Assembly (NCBI RefSeq): GCF_014180685.1
Contig: NZ_JACEHF010000008.1
Location: 1-59,497 of the forward strand
Reading direction: 5' to 3'
DNA length: 59,497 bases
DNA from: Nocardioides pelophilus
GTDB taxonomy: Bacteria; Actinomycetota; Actinomycetes; Propionibacteriales; Nocardioidaceae
Shown piece after piece: positions 26,296 to 34,721 of this stretch (its first letter is position 1; each line of letters starts with the position of its first letter). The notes beneath the pieces are model-generated. The model did no database searches and was not told the origin of the DNA. It worked only from the letters and a program-made list of their open reading frames with translations. Made by a program: the position numbers and the translations under genes.

Positions 26296-27234
26296 TCAGC
26301 GGGCGTACCACCGGATCCGCGCCACCAGCGGCCGGTGGTCGGAGTGGAAGCCGCCGAGCGAGCGGTGCGCGACGTACTGCCCGGACCCGGCGTCCTTCGC
26401 GTCGACCCGCAGCGTCCGGTCGGCGATCCAGACGTAGTCGATCCAGCGGGAGCCGCGGGTCGGCTCGACGCCGTCCAGCCCCAAGACCTCGTACGACGAC
26501 GCGGCGTGCTCGTGCTGGGTGTCCCAGACCCCGCCCTCGGGCCGGGCCTCGAAGTCGTCGTGGAAGTCGAAGTTGAAGTCGCCGGCGCCGACCACGAGGT
26601 CGCCCGGCACCGAGTCCCAGACCTCGGCGAGCTCGCGCAGGTGCTCCTTCGCGTAGTCGGCGTTGACCGAGTCCTGGAACCCGTCGCCGGTCTCGATCCC
26701 CGGGTTGAGGTGGGTGTCGACGACGGTCAGGAGCCGCCCGCTGTCGCGGTGGCGCAGGGTCACGACGACGTAGCCGCGCGGCGGGAACGGCAGGTCGGTG
26801 CGCTGCTTGCCCGCCCCGCCGTGCACCTCCGTCCACGAACCGTCGACCAGCTCGAAGCGGTCGCGCCGCCACGACACCGCCAGCCAGAACGGCCCGTCCG
26901 GCTCCCAGAGCTGCCAGGTGTCCCAGCCGCGCCGCGACAGCCGGTCCCGCACGTCGGGGAAGTAGTCGGCCCTGGTCTCCTGCCACCCGATGACATCGAC
27001 CCGCTCGTTGCGGGTGAGCCGCCGCGCGTCCTCCATCGCCGCCCGGCGCGGCAGGTGCCGGTAGACGTTGAACGTCGCCACGCCGAGGGTGTCGACGACG
27101 CGACCGGGGAGCCGGTCGGCCGGGGCGGGCCGCGGCAGCCCGACCGGGGCGTCGTCCTCGGGGGCGTCGTCCGGCCCGGAGCACCCGAGCAGGAGGACGC
27201 CACAGGCGACGAGGGCGGCGAGCCGGCTGGTCAC
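26296..27234 (-). CDS. Endonuclease/exonuclease/phosphatase family lipoprotein
   Basis: GTG 27234 overlaps the previous stop by 4 nt and gives 312 residues. A lipobox ends the signal peptide (RLAALVACGVLLLGCSG, Cys near 18). The EEP fold follows: ATFNVYRH, IGWQETRADYF (catalytic Glu), TVVDTHLNPG, GDFNFDFHDDF and the catalytic GFHSDHRPLVARI. Such proteins are metal-dependent nucleases or phosphodiesterases. A membrane-anchored extracytoplasmic enzyme could act on nucleic acid, lipid or nucleotide. It follows a phosphotransferase in the same operon. Confidence 0.85.
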   Translation of the reverse strand: MTSRLAALVACGVLLLGCSGPDDAPEDDAPVGLPRPAPADRLPGRVVDTLGVATFNVYRHLPRRAAMEDARRLTRNERVDVIGWQETRADYFPDVRDRLSRRGWDTWQLWEPDGPFWLAVSWRRDRFELVDGSWTEVHGGAGKQRTDLPFPPRGYVVVTLRHRDSGRLLTVVDTHLNPGIETGDGFQDSVNADYAKEHLRELAEVWDSVPGDLVVGAGDFNFDFHDDFEARPEGGVWDTQHEHAASSYEVLGLDGVEPTRGSRWIDYVWIADRTLRVDAKDAGSGQYVAHRSLGGFHSDHRPLVARIRWYAR

Positions 27235-28130
27235 AGCTGGAGCAGCGCTTCCATGTGGGGGAACTGGCGCTGCAGGGTCCGCAGGTGGGGAGCCACCGCC
27301 GGGTGGCGGTACTTCGAGGCCAGCGCGCCCTCCCCTGTCGCGGCCCGTGCGAGCGCCCACTCGGCCCGGCTGAGCGCGGTGTAGACGGCGACGATCTGGG
27401 CGCCGAGGACGACCTGGTCGCGGTCGGCGTCCGGCAGCCCGAGCAGATAGGCGTCCAGCAGCGGCTCGAAGCCCTCCCTCGCTGACAGCGAGAGGTAGCC
27501 GAGGTCGCCGCCGACCGGCCCGGTGCCGAGGGTGCCCCAGTCGATGGCGATCGCCTTGTCGTCGACCCGCCCCGGGATGTTGGCGCTGGTCGGGTCGCCG
27601 TGCTGCGGCACCTGGGGCAGCCCGTCGAGCAGGTCGAGCATCGTGCCCCGGTGGCGCCACAAGTGGTCGGCGACGTCGGCGACCGTGGTCCGCTCGAGGG
27701 TCGGCCACCCTCCGTTGCGGGTGACCCGCTCCATCCGGTCGCGCATGAGATGGCGCGCGAGGAAGCGCGGGCGGGGCAGGTCGGCTGCCGCGAACCGGCC
27801 CATGCAGAGCGCGAGGAACAGCCCACTGGACGAGGCGTCCTCGACCCAGTCGCGGACGATCGTGACGCCCTCCGGGTCCTCCTCGGCCGACGCCGCGCCG
27901 CCGCGCAGCCCCGGGGTCGCGTCGGTGAGGCCGGTGATGATCACGTCCGCCTCACGACGCCAGTAGCCGATGTGGCCGGCGTCGCTGAGGGCGCCCGGGT
28001 CACCCGGCTGCGGCGCAGCCAGCCGCTTCACGACGACCGGCCGACCGCCGAGCGCCGTACGCCAGACGCCGACGGTGGAGGTCCCGGTCCCGCCCGGGAG
28101 CGCCACCCAGTCCGGCTCGGGCTGCCACAT
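27231..28130 (-). CDS. Aminoglycoside phosphotransferase-like kinase
   Basis: The 299-residue protein has the APH/choline-kinase catalytic loop QHGDPTSANIPG followed by the metal-binding AIDWGTLGTGPVGGDLGYL (IDWG where many relatives have DFE or DW). An N-terminal Lys in RPVVVKRLAAP fits the nucleotide-binding lobe. The substrate is unknown, and antibiotic resistance should not be assumed. ATG 28130 is preferred; a GTG at 28154 would overlap the preceding permease gene by 14 nt. The gene follows the exporter genes with 10 bp between. Confidence 0.82.
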   Translation of the reverse strand: MWQPEPDWVALPGGTGTSTVGVWRTALGGRPVVVKRLAAPQPGDPGALSDAGHIGYWRREADVIITGLTDATPGLRGGAASAEEDPEGVTIVRDWVEDASSSGLFLALCMGRFAAADLPRPRFLARHLMRDRMERVTRNGGWPTLERTTVADVADHLWRHRGTMLDLLDGLPQVPQHGDPTSANIPGRVDDKAIAIDWGTLGTGPVGGDLGYLSLSAREGFEPLLDAYLLGLPDADRDQVVLGAQIVAVYTALSRAEWALARAATGEGALASKYRHPAVAPHLRTLQRQFPHMEALLQL

Positions 28131-28140
28131 GATCGGCAAA

Positions 28141-29742
28141 CTAGCCGATATCACGCCGTCGGAAGGCGATCTGGCCCCCGACGGAGAGCAGCGTGGCGAG
28201 CAGCGCCACCGCGACGACCGGTGCGACCTCGAAGTCCTCCGCCGGCACCAGCGCCAGGTGCTCGAACGGGGAGAGGGCCTGCAGCCACTCCGGGAGCTGC
28301 AGCACGTCGCCGAAGATCAGCACCACGACGGCGAGCACCAGCGGCAGCCACGCCGCCACCAACGCGCGCGGCCAGAGGCCGTAGAGCAGGCGGGCGACCG
28401 CGCTGAGCACCAGCACCGGTGCGAGGTAGGGCAGCACCGGCCCCAGGTAGCGGAGCACGGCGCCGCTGTCCCCGGTCGTGGCGGCATACCCGATGCCGAG
28501 GCCGAGCCCGCCGAGGGTGAGCAGCGCCGCCGTACCGGCGACGGTCACCAGCACGTGACCGGCGAGCCAGCTCCGGCGGGACAGCCCGGTCGCGAGCAGC
28601 ACCTCGCTGTGCCCCGCGTCCTCCTCGGCGCGCGGCCGCAGCGTGGACGAGATGGCGAACCCGCACGCGATCAGCGCCAGCTGGACGATCGCCACGGCGT
28701 AGAACCCCTCGACCAGGCTGTCGGTGACGCCGGCGCCGAACGCCTCGGCGAACTCGCTGTCGCCCACCAGGTCCTCGACGCTGTCGCCGATGGAGCCGTA
28801 GGACAGGCCGGTCAGGAACAGTCCGGCCGACCACCCGTAGACCGAGCCTCGCTGCAGCCGCCAGGCGAGGCCGAGGCCGGACCGCAGGCCGGAGCCGGCC
28901 TCGGCCGGGCCGGGCCGGTCGGCGAGCAGGCCGGAACCGATGTCGCGGCGCCCGAAGACGGCGAACGCCGCCGCTGCGGTCAGGCACGCGGCAGCGATCA
29001 TGAGCAGCGCCGGCCACCACCGCAGGCCGGAGTAGGGGTGCATCGCCTGGTACCACCCGATCGGCGACAGCCAGCTCAGCGCCTCGTTGCCGACGTCGCC
29101 CACCGCGCGCAGACCGTACGCCACGCCGATCACCGAGCCTGCGAGGCCGTACATCGCCCGGGTGCTCTGGGTGAGCTGCGCCGCGACGAGCGCGACACCG
29201 CTGAACACCCAGCCGCACGCCGTCAGGCCGAGGCCGATACCGATCGAGTCGGCGACGGGGAGCGGCAGGCCCTTGAGGACCGCGTCCTCGGAGCGAACGG
29301 TCAGCAGGCTGAGCGTGACCAGCACGCCGAGCAGCAGGTTCGCGACCAGGGCGACGATCAGCGCGGCCGACACCGGAGCCCGACGGTCGATGGCGGCGCT
29401 GCGCACCAGCTCGTCGCGGCCCGACTCCTCCTCGGCCCGCGAGTGGCGACCGATCAGGAACATGCTCATCAGCCCGGCGACGACCGCACCGAACGCCGTG
29501 GCCTGCCACGCGACCTGACCGCCGACGGTGTCGAGGGCACGCGCCGGACCGGCCATCGCGATGAACGCGGCGTTGTCGTCCATCGCCGCGGCGGCCTGGT
29601 CGAACTCCGCCTGGGTCGCGTAGAGGCCCTCGATGCTGACGGCCTGCGACCAGTACAGGAGCACGCCGCCGAGGCACCACCACAGGATGATCCAGCGGTC
29701 CCGGCGCAGGTGGCTGCGTAGGAGGATGCCGACGCCGGTCAC
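28141..29742 (-). CDS. ABC-2 type exporter permease (fused, about 12 membrane segments)
   Basis: The 533-residue protein has about twelve hydrophobic helices in two similar halves, as in the large actinobacterial 'polyketide antibiotic exporter' permeases. It starts with a cytoplasmic tail then [19 protein letters not shown]. Amphipathic loops such as [19 protein letters not shown] and [22 protein letters not shown] occur in equivalent places of the halves. Its start overlaps the ATPase stop by 4 nt, so the two form one transporter. TetR-type regulators often accompany such pairs, but none is seen here. Confidence 0.88.
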   Translation of the reverse strand: MTGVGILLRSHLRRDRWIILWWCLGGVLLYWSQAVSIEGLYATQAEFDQAAAAMDDNAAFIAMAGPARALDTVGGQVAWQATAFGAVVAGLMSMFLIGRHSRAEEESGRDELVRSAAIDRRAPVSAALIVALVANLLLGVLVTLSLLTVRSEDAVLKGLPLPVADSIGIGLGLTACGWVFSGVALVAAQLTQSTRAMYGLAGSVIGVAYGLRAVGDVGNEALSWLSPIGWYQAMHPYSGLRWWPALLMIAAACLTAAAAFAVFGRRDIGSGLLADRPGPAEAGSGLRSGLGLAWRLQRGSVYGWSAGLFLTGLSYGSIGDSVEDLVGDSEFAEAFGAGVTDSLVEGFYAVAIVQLALIACGFAISSTLRPRAEEDAGHSEVLLATGLSRRSWLAGHVLVTVAGTAALLTLGGLGLGIGYAATTGDSGAVLRYLGPVLPYLAPVLVLSAVARLLYGLWPRALVAAWLPLVLAVVVLIFGDVLQLPEWLQALSPFEHLALVPAEDFEVAPVVAVALLATLLSVGGQIAFRRRDIG

Positions 29743-30671
29743 GGGTGCTCGGCCTCCGCGGGCACGTCGGCGACCACGTCGCCGTAGTGACGGAGGAAGA
29801 GCTCCTCCAGCGTCGGCGGTTGGGAGACCAGGGTGCGGAGACCGATCCGGTGCAACGCGCCGATCGCCTCGTCGAGGACGTCGGTCTCCACGTCGAACCG
29901 CACCCGGTTGCCCTGTACGTCGAGGTCGTGCACCCCCGCCAGCCGAGCGAGGCCGTCCGGCGGCCCGGCGAGCTCGGCGTCGATCGAGGTGCGGGTGAGG
30001 TGCCGGAGGTCGGCGAGGGTGCCGGACTCGACGATCCGGCCGGCGCGGATGATGCTCACCCGCTCGCAGAGCTTCTCCACCTCGGCGAGGATGTGGCTGG
30101 AGAGCAGCACGGTGCCGCCGCGGTCGCGGAAGGTGTCGACGTACTCGGTGAAGACGCCCTCCATGAGCGGGTCCAGACCCGAGGTCGGCTCGTCGAGCAG
30201 CAGCAGCTCCACGTCGGACGCCAGCGCCGCGACCAGCGCGACCTTCTGCCGGTTGCCCTTGGAGTAGCTGCGCCCCCGCTTGGTCGGGTCGAGCTCGAAC
30301 CGCTCCAGCAGCTCCTGGCGCCGCCGGTTGTCCAGGCCGCCGCGCAGCCTGCCGAGCAGGTCGATCGCCTCGCCACCGGTGAGGTTGGGCCAGAGGCTGA
30401 CGTCGCCGGGCACGTAGGCGAGCCGCCGGTGCAGCCGCGCGGCGTCACGCCACGGGTCTCCGTCGAGCATGCGCACGGTGCCGGCGTCCTTGCGGAGCAG
30501 GCCCAGCAGGACCCTGATCGTCGTGGACTTGCCGGAGCCGTTGGGCCCGAGGAACCCGTGCACCTCGCCCGGCGCCACCTCGAGGTCCAGTCCGTCGAGC
30601 GCACGGAGGGATCCGAACTTCTTGACCAGGCCCTCGACCTGGATCACGGGCGCAGCGGTCTCGGTCGTCAC
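29739..30671 (-). CDS. ABC exporter ATP-binding protein (DrrA-like)
   Basis: The 310-residue ATPase has Walker [17 protein letters not shown], the signature as [16 protein letters not shown] (degenerate, with SKGN in place of SGGQ), Walker [15 protein letters not shown] and switch His SSHILAE. The C-terminal extension of about 90 residues is typical of DrrA-like exporters. It is leaderless: minus-strand TACGGT lies 7 nt before the GTG. It is divergent from the acetyltransferase gene. The cargo is unknown. Confidence 0.9.
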   Translation of the reverse strand: MTTETAAPVIQVEGLVKKFGSLRALDGLDLEVAPGEVHGFLGPNGSGKSTTIRVLLGLLRKDAGTVRMLDGDPWRDAARLHRRLAYVPGDVSLWPNLTGGEAIDLLGRLRGGLDNRRRQELLERFELDPTKRGRSYSKGNRQKVALVAALASDVELLLLDEPTSGLDPLMEGVFTEYVDTFRDRGGTVLLSSHILAEVEKLCERVSIIRAGRIVESGTLADLRHLTRTSIDAELAGPPDGLARLAGVHDLDVQGNRVRFDVETDVLDEAIGALHRIGLRTLVSQPPTLEELFLRHYGDVVADVPAEAEHP

Positions 30672-30678
30672 ACCACCG

Positions 30679-30684
30679 ACCGTA
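30679..30684 (-). promoter_or_regulatory. -10 box of the exporter operon
   Basis: Minus-strand TACGGT lies 7 nt before the GTG at 30671. It would drive ATPase, permease, phosphotransferase and EEP lipoprotein as one unit. Confidence 0.5.
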
Positions 30685-30721
30685 CCGAGGCGAGCGCGTC
30701 GGCGATGGGAGGCTTAGGTCC

Positions 30722-31180
30722 ATGATCATCGGGACCGACGACCCGCTGCGCGACGACGTCCTCCGGCTGCTGGAGGAGCACCTCACCGACATGCGGGCGA
30801 CGTCGCCCCCGGAGAGCGTCCACGCCCTCGACCCGACCGCGCTCACCGGGCCGGGGCTGACCTTCTGGACGCTGCGGGAGGAGGGCCGGCTGCTCGGCTG
30901 CGCGGCGCTGAAGGAGCTCGATCCCCGGCACGCCGAGATCAAGTCGATGCGGACCGCTGCGGTCGCGCGCCGGCGCGGCGTCGCCAGCCGGCTGCTCGAC
31001 CACGTCCTCGCCACGGCCCGCGAGCGCGGCTACGAGCGGTTGAGCCTGGAGACGGGGACCCAGGACTTCTTCGCGCCGGCCCGGGCGCTCTACGTGTCGC
31101 GGGGGTTCGAGGAGTGCGGGCCGTTCGCCTCGTACGTCCCGGATCCGCACAGCGCGTTCTTCTCAAGACCGCTTCGCTGA
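30722..31180 (+). CDS. GNAT family N-acetyltransferase
   Basis: The 152-residue protein has the acetyl-CoA motif A region EIKSMRTAAVARRRGVASRL followed by LDHVLATARERGYERLSLETG and a C-terminal LYVSRGFEECGPF, as in the YjhQ/ElaA-like small GNAT acetyltransferases. It transfers an acetyl group from acetyl-CoA to an unidentified amine. GGGAGG about 9 nt before the ATG is a good ribosome binding site. Confidence 0.88.
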   Translation: MIIGTDDPLRDDVLRLLEEHLTDMRATSPPESVHALDPTALTGPGLTFWTLREEGRLLGCAALKELDPRHAEIKSMRTAAVARRRGVASRLLDHVLATARERGYERLSLETGTQDFFAPARALYVSRGFEECGPFASYVPDPHSAFFSRPLR

Positions 31181-31194
31181 CACCCCGGATCCAG

Positions 31195-31200
31195 TAGCGT
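31195..31200 (+). promoter_or_regulatory. -10 box of the lipoprotein gene
   Basis: TAGCGT lies 6 nt before ATG 31207, so the mRNA is probably leaderless. Confidence 0.55.
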
Positions 31201-31206
31201 CCCGCC

Positions 31207-31953
31207 ATGCGCACCCCCCGCGTCGCCGCTGCGGCGACCCTGCTGACGCTCTCCACCGTTCTGGCCGCCTGCGGCGGCGACGACAAGGACTCCGACTCCG
31301 ACGAGCAGGTCACGGAGACGGTCACGGCCAGCGAGTCGGCCAGCGAGTCGGCCTCCGAGACCACCTCCCCGACCACGGCGCCGCCGACCTCGGCGACGCC
31401 GATGGACCCGACCGGTGACATCACGCTGGAGCAGGTCAACGCGGCCCTCCTCACGCCGGCGGAGGTGAGCCCGGACTTCGTGCTCGGCAACTGGACGAAC
31501 GAGGACTCTCCCCCGCCGTGCGAGCCGGCGGGGACGCCGGTCGACGTCACCGTCCCGCCGTCGGTCGAGGGCGGCGTCGAGATGGGCACCTCCGACGGCC
31601 AGATCGCGATGTCGGAGGAGATCGCGATCTACGAGACCGAGGATCTCGCCAACGAGGCGTTCTCCCTCGGCTCCGCCGGACTCGACTGCACCACGGCCAC
31701 GCTGCCCGACGGCTCGACTGCGACGATCTCTGCGCCGGAGGACGTCTCCTCGCAGGTGAACGCCAACGGCATCGGCACCAGCACGGCCTGGCAGGTCACC
31801 GGCGACGGCTACGAGGTGCTGCTGGTCGCGACCCTCAGCGGCCGGATCGTCATGGCGTGCACGTTCTCCTCGGCCACCGACGCCGACACCTCCGCGCTGC
31901 CGAACCCGGTCGACATCGCCACCGCCGCCTTCGCCAAGGCCCTGGCGAACTAG
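31207..31953 (+). CDS. Secreted lipoprotein with PknH-like sensor domain
   Basis: The 248-residue protein has a lipoprotein signal with lipobox LAAC (TLLTLSTVLAACGGD, Cys near residue 21). A disordered acidic Ser/Thr linker (about residues 24-65) contains a 12-bp tandem repeat coding ASES. The folded domain (about 70-248) has three Cys (PPPCEPAG, GLDCTTA, MACTFSS), and its arrangement recalls the extracellular PknH-type sensor domain. That resemblance is a judgement from pattern, not an alignment. It is probably tethered to the outer face of the membrane. Confidence 0.78.
   Translation: MRTPRVAAAATLLTLSTVLAACGGDDKDSDSDEQVTETVTASESASESASETTSPTTAPPTSATPMDPTGDITLEQVNAALLTPAEVSPDFVLGNWTNEDSPPPCEPAGTPVDVTVPPSVEGGVEMGTSDGQIAMSEEIAIYETEDLANEAFSLGSAGLDCTTATLPDGSTATISAPEDVSSQVNANGIGTSTAWQVTGDGYEVLLVATLSGRIVMACTFSSATDADTSALPNPVDIATAAFAKALAN
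31327..31350 (+). repeat. 12-bp tandem repeat in the lipoprotein linker
   Basis: GCCAGCGAGTCG occurs twice in tandem, followed by a partial GCCTCCGAG. It encodes repeated Ala-Ser-Glu-Ser and could vary by slippage without a frameshift. Confidence 0.8.
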
Positions 31954-31965
31954 CCGGCTGGCGAG

Positions 31966-32574
31966 CTAGGCGTTCTCGACCTCGATCGGCACCGCCTGCG
32001 CATCCCTGATCGCGGCCTCGAGGACCGCCCGCCTCGGGTCCGGTACGGCGAGCCACGGGTCGACCACGGTCAGCGGGGTCAGGCGGGCGTCGGCGAGCAC
32101 CGCGTCCACGGCCGCGTGGTCACCGCCGGTCACCAACGGGCCGCCGAGCCCGGCCAGGATCCGCGCGGCGTGGTCAGCGGCGGCGCCGTACGCCTCCCGG
32201 GCCTGGTTGTCGCGCCGGCGCGCGAACCGCTGCTGCGACTGGCCGCCCGCCTTGGTCCGCCCCTGCACGTGCCGCTGACCGATCTTCGACTCCGTGATCC
32301 TCTCCCCCGCCAGCCGAGCCACGGCGAACCCTCCCTTGCGCACGAGCAGCACGCCCCAGTCCTCCGGCGGACCGGCTGCGGCGAGGAAGTCGCCGACCTC
32401 GGCCGCGCCGCCGTACGACCGGGCGAACGGGAGGTGGGCGGCGAACCAGGAGCCGTCGGCGGCCTCGCCGCGCAGGGCCCCCGCGGTCACCGCGACCGAG
32501 GTCTCGCCGTGGCGGCCGGCGAAGTTGTCCACCCAGCGCACCAGCCGCTCGCGCGGGACGAGGATCCGGGTCAC
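31966..32574 (-). CDS. acVLRF1-type peptidyl-tRNA hydrolase (Vms1-like release factor)
   Basis: The 202-residue protein belongs to the actinobacterial branch of the Vms1/eRF1-like superfamily. The diagnostic loop is GRTKAGGQSQQRFARRRDNQ (about residues 105-124), where the GGQ-like segment and following Gln and Arg residues act at the ester bond of peptidyl-tRNA. Family members release nascent chains from stalled ribosomes, as Vms1 does in eukaryotic ribosome quality control. It is leaderless (minus-strand TAGCGT, 8 nt before GTG 32574) and divergent from an SRPBCC gene with a palindrome between them. Confidence 0.85.
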   Translation of the reverse strand: MTRILVPRERLVRWVDNFAGRHGETSVAVTAGALRGEAADGSWFAAHLPFARSYGGAAEVGDFLAAAGPPEDWGVLLVRKGGFAVARLAGERITESKIGQRHVQGRTKAGGQSQQRFARRRDNQAREAYGAAADHAARILAGLGGPLVTGGDHAAVDAVLADARLTPLTVVDPWLAVPDPRRAVLEAAIRDAQAVPIEVENA

Positions 32575-32582
32575 GAGACCCG

Positions 32583-32611
32583 ACGCTACCGACGAGAACG
32601 TGTTCTAGTCT
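32583..32611. promoter_or_regulatory. Divergent leaderless promoters (acVLRF1 / SRPBCC)
   Basis: ACGCTA at 32583-32588 (minus-strand TAGCGT) serves acVLRF1 and TAGTCT at 32606-32611 serves the SRPBCC gene (7 nt before ATG 32619). The palindrome at 32595-32606 lies between them. Confidence 0.5.
32595..32607. promoter_or_regulatory. KstR-like palindrome AGAAC-GT-GTTCT
   Basis: The arms AGAAC and GTTCT are perfect inverted repeats around GT, followed by A at 32607. This matches the TetR-family KstR consensus TnnAACnnGTTnnA at every fixed base except the first (G at 32594). It abuts the plus-strand -10 and is 6 bp from the minus-strand -10, so a bound repressor could block both genes. Confidence 0.5.
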
Positions 32612-32618
32612 CGGGGGC

Positions 32619-33131
32619 ATGCCTCACATGCACGCCTGCCAGCTCGTCGACCTCGACTTCATCGACGCCGCGCGCTTCCGCTACGCCAACAGCGTCGACC
32701 TCGCGATCACCCCGGAGCAGCTCTTCGAGGTGCTCGAGGACGCCGACTCCTGGCCGCGTTGGGCCAAGGTGATCACGAAGGTGACCTGGACCAGCGCCCC
32801 TCCGCGCGGCGTCGGGACCACCCGCCTGGTCGACATGCGCGGGGGCCTGATCGGCGACGAGGAGTTCCTGCTCTGGGAGCCGCCGACCCGGATGGCGTTC
32901 CGGTTCAACGCGTCGTCGGAGAAGACCGTGCAGGCCTTCGCCGAGAGGTACGACGTCGAACCGACTCCTGGGGGCTGCCGACTCACCTGGACCCTCGCCC
33001 TCGACGTCGCCGGACCGTCCCGCTTCTTCATGCCGGTCAGCAAGCCGGTCATGAACCTGACGTTCCGCTGGTTCCTCAAGAAGCTGCGGCGCTACACCGA
33101 CGAGCGATACGGGGTCGCCGCGGCCCGCTGA
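32619..33131 (+). CDS. SRPBCC family protein (polyketide cyclase/dehydrase-like)
   Basis: The 170-residue protein has a START-like fold pattern: FRYANSVDLAITPEQLFEVLEDADSWPRWAKVI, then FLLWEPPTRMAFRFNASS and a long C-terminal helix (MNLTFRWFLKKLRRYTDERYG). This fold binds a hydrophobic ligand in a central cavity. The ligand is unknown; a KstR-like site upstream hints at lipid or steroid metabolism. ATG 32619 fits leaderless initiation from TAGTCT; ATG 32628 is an alternative. Confidence 0.8.
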   Translation: MPHMHACQLVDLDFIDAARFRYANSVDLAITPEQLFEVLEDADSWPRWAKVITKVTWTSAPPRGVGTTRLVDMRGGLIGDEEFLLWEPPTRMAFRFNASSEKTVQAFAERYDVEPTPGGCRLTWTLALDVAGPSRFFMPVSKPVMNLTFRWFLKKLRRYTDERYGVAAAR

Positions 33132-33164
33132 GCCGAGCACGCGCGGGACGGCTGGCCCCGAGAG

Positions 33165-33192
33165 GGAACCTCGCGCCCTGCTGGCGCGTGTG
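33165..33192 (+). promoter_or_regulatory. ECF-type promoter: GGAACC-N16-CGTGTG
   Basis: GGAACC at 33165-33170 and CGTGTG at 33187-33192 are separated by 16 bp, the classic -35/-10 layout for ECF sigma factors. It sits 12 bp before the ATG of the ECF sigma gene itself, indicating autoregulation. Confidence 0.7.
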
Positions 33193-33204
33193 ATCGTTGT
33201 GCGC

Positions 33205-33696
33205 ATGGATCCCACGGACGAGGTCGCGAGCCTGTACGCCGCGGCCTGCCCGCGCCTGATCGGCTTCCTCACCGTCGTCGGTGGAAGTCGGGCGGATGCC
33301 GAGGAGGTCGCGCAGGACGCGTTCGTACGGCTCCTGCAGCGGTGGTCGACGCTGCGTGAGTACGACGACCCCGAGATGTGGCTGCGGACGGTCGCCGTGC
33401 GCCTCCTGATCTCGCGGCACCGCCGGCACACGGTGGCCCGCCTCGCCCTCCCCCGGCTCGCGAGCCGCGACACCGCGGCGCCGGACGCCGTCGACGACCG
33501 GCTCGACCTCGCATCGGCGATCGCTCGGCTGCCCCTGGACCAGCGGGTGGTCGTTGTCCTCCACCACCTCGAGGACCGCCCGGTCGACGAGATCGCCCGC
33601 GCGCTCCGGCTGCCGGCGGGCACCGTCAAGTCCAGGCTGTCGCGTGCCCGCGGCGCGCTCGCCCCCTTCCTCCTCGACACGGAGCAGCTCTCATGA
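33205..33696 (+). CDS. ECF RNA polymerase sigma factor (SigE-like family)
   Basis: From ATG 33205 the protein has 163 residues. Region 2 is VASLYAAACPRLIGFLTVVGGSRADAEEVAQDAFVRLLQRW, which includes the core-binding and -10-reading helices. Region 4 is [42 protein letters not shown], with the helix-turn-helix that reads the -35. Both ends match small actinobacterial ECF factors. A GTG at 33190 is in frame but lies inside the ECF-type -10 box, so ATG 33205 is better. Its stop overlaps the next start (ATGA), coupling it to a likely membrane partner. Confidence 0.9.
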   Translation: MDPTDEVASLYAAACPRLIGFLTVVGGSRADAEEVAQDAFVRLLQRWSTLREYDDPEMWLRTVAVRLLISRHRRHTVARLALPRLASRDTAAPDAVDDRLDLASAIARLPLDQRVVVVLHHLEDRPVDEIARALRLPAGTVKSRLSRARGALAPFLLDTEQLS

Positions 33697-34721
33697 CCGA
33701 TCCCCTGCAGCGATCCCTCTCCGGAGCGGTCGAAGCGGCCACTCCGGACTCCGCTCCTCCGTTCGGCGACGTGCTCGAGCGGCACGCCCGCCGCCGGCGG
33801 CGCACTCGCGGAGCTCTTGCCGTCGGCGCCGCCGGGGCGGCCACCGCGGCGGTCGCGGTCGCGGTCGCGGTGGGCGGGCCCGACGACGGCCGGACGGCAC
33901 CGCCGATCGCCACCGACGGGACCGACAGCTCCCCGGTCGTCGAGCTCACGCCGAACTCGGCCACCGGAAGCGCGCCGCCTGCCTTGGTACTCGGCGCGCC
34001 GGGTGGGGCCGTGGACGCGCTGCAGGGCTCCTACTGCTGGGCAAACGGCTGTGGCGACATGGTGCTCCCGAAGGCCGAGGACGCTCCGGACGTCGGATCG
34101 GTCTCTCCGCTGAACGTCGCGTTCCCCCGGCCGGGCCAGTGGTCGATCAACCTGCGCGAGGGGACCGACGGCCGCAGCTGCGCCAGCTATCCCGCGCTGA
34201 TCGAGCCCGACAACGAGACCCATCTTCAGCTCACCCCGAGTGGCCCGGCCGCGAATCGCTTCGCCAGCTACTTCGTCTACGCCGCTGGTGGCGACACCTC
34301 GGGCTTCTGGCGGTGGACGGTCGCCCGCGACGGCGTACCGCTGTCGTGGATGACGGTGACCCAGAACAGCCCGAGCTCGGGCGGCATGACCGACCTCACG
34401 CTGGTCATCGACGACGCGGCGGTGGACGGCGACGTGAGCGCCGAGGTGACGGTGGAGGCAGCCGACGGCGCCACCGACACGTTCGCGCTGTCCGAGGTCG
34501 ACCAGCACTGCGACGGCGACGGGTTCGTCGAGCTCGCGATCCCGGAGGACACGCCCGAGCAGCGGATCGACGGACTCGGCCCAGCGCCGTACGACTACCG
34601 GGTCGACCTGACGGTCGACGGGCAGACCTACACCGGCACCGGCTCGTGGTCCGGCCAGGGCACGGAGCACGGCGGCGACGCGCGGCTCACGTTCGAGCCG
34701 GCTCTCCCTGCCCTGCGGTGA
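33693..34721 (+). CDS. Membrane-anchored protein coupled to the ECF sigma factor
   Basis: The 342-residue protein has an N-terminal cytoplasmic segment of about 40 residues ending in RHARRRRRTRG, one transmembrane helix (ALAVGAAGAATAAVAVAVAVGG, about residues 41-62) and a large external domain. That domain has two beta-sandwich-like parts and paired Cys (YCWANGC; SCASY). The position and topology suggest an anti-sigma factor or signal sensor for the ECF factor. No zinc anti-sigma motif (HxxxCxxC) is visible, so that role is inferred from context only. Confidence 0.78.
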   Translation: MTDPLQRSLSGAVEAATPDSAPPFGDVLERHARRRRRTRGALAVGAAGAATAAVAVAVAVGGPDDGRTAPPIATDGTDSSPVVELTPNSATGSAPPALVLGAPGGAVDALQGSYCWANGCGDMVLPKAEDAPDVGSVSPLNVAFPRPGQWSINLREGTDGRSCASYPALIEPDNETHLQLTPSGPAANRFASYFVYAAGGDTSGFWRWTVARDGVPLSWMTVTQNSPSSGGMTDLTLVIDDAAVDGDVSAEVTVEAADGATDTFALSEVDQHCDGDGFVELAIPEDTPEQRIDGLGPAPYDYRVDLTVDGQTYTGTGSWSGQGTEHGGDARLTFEPALPALR

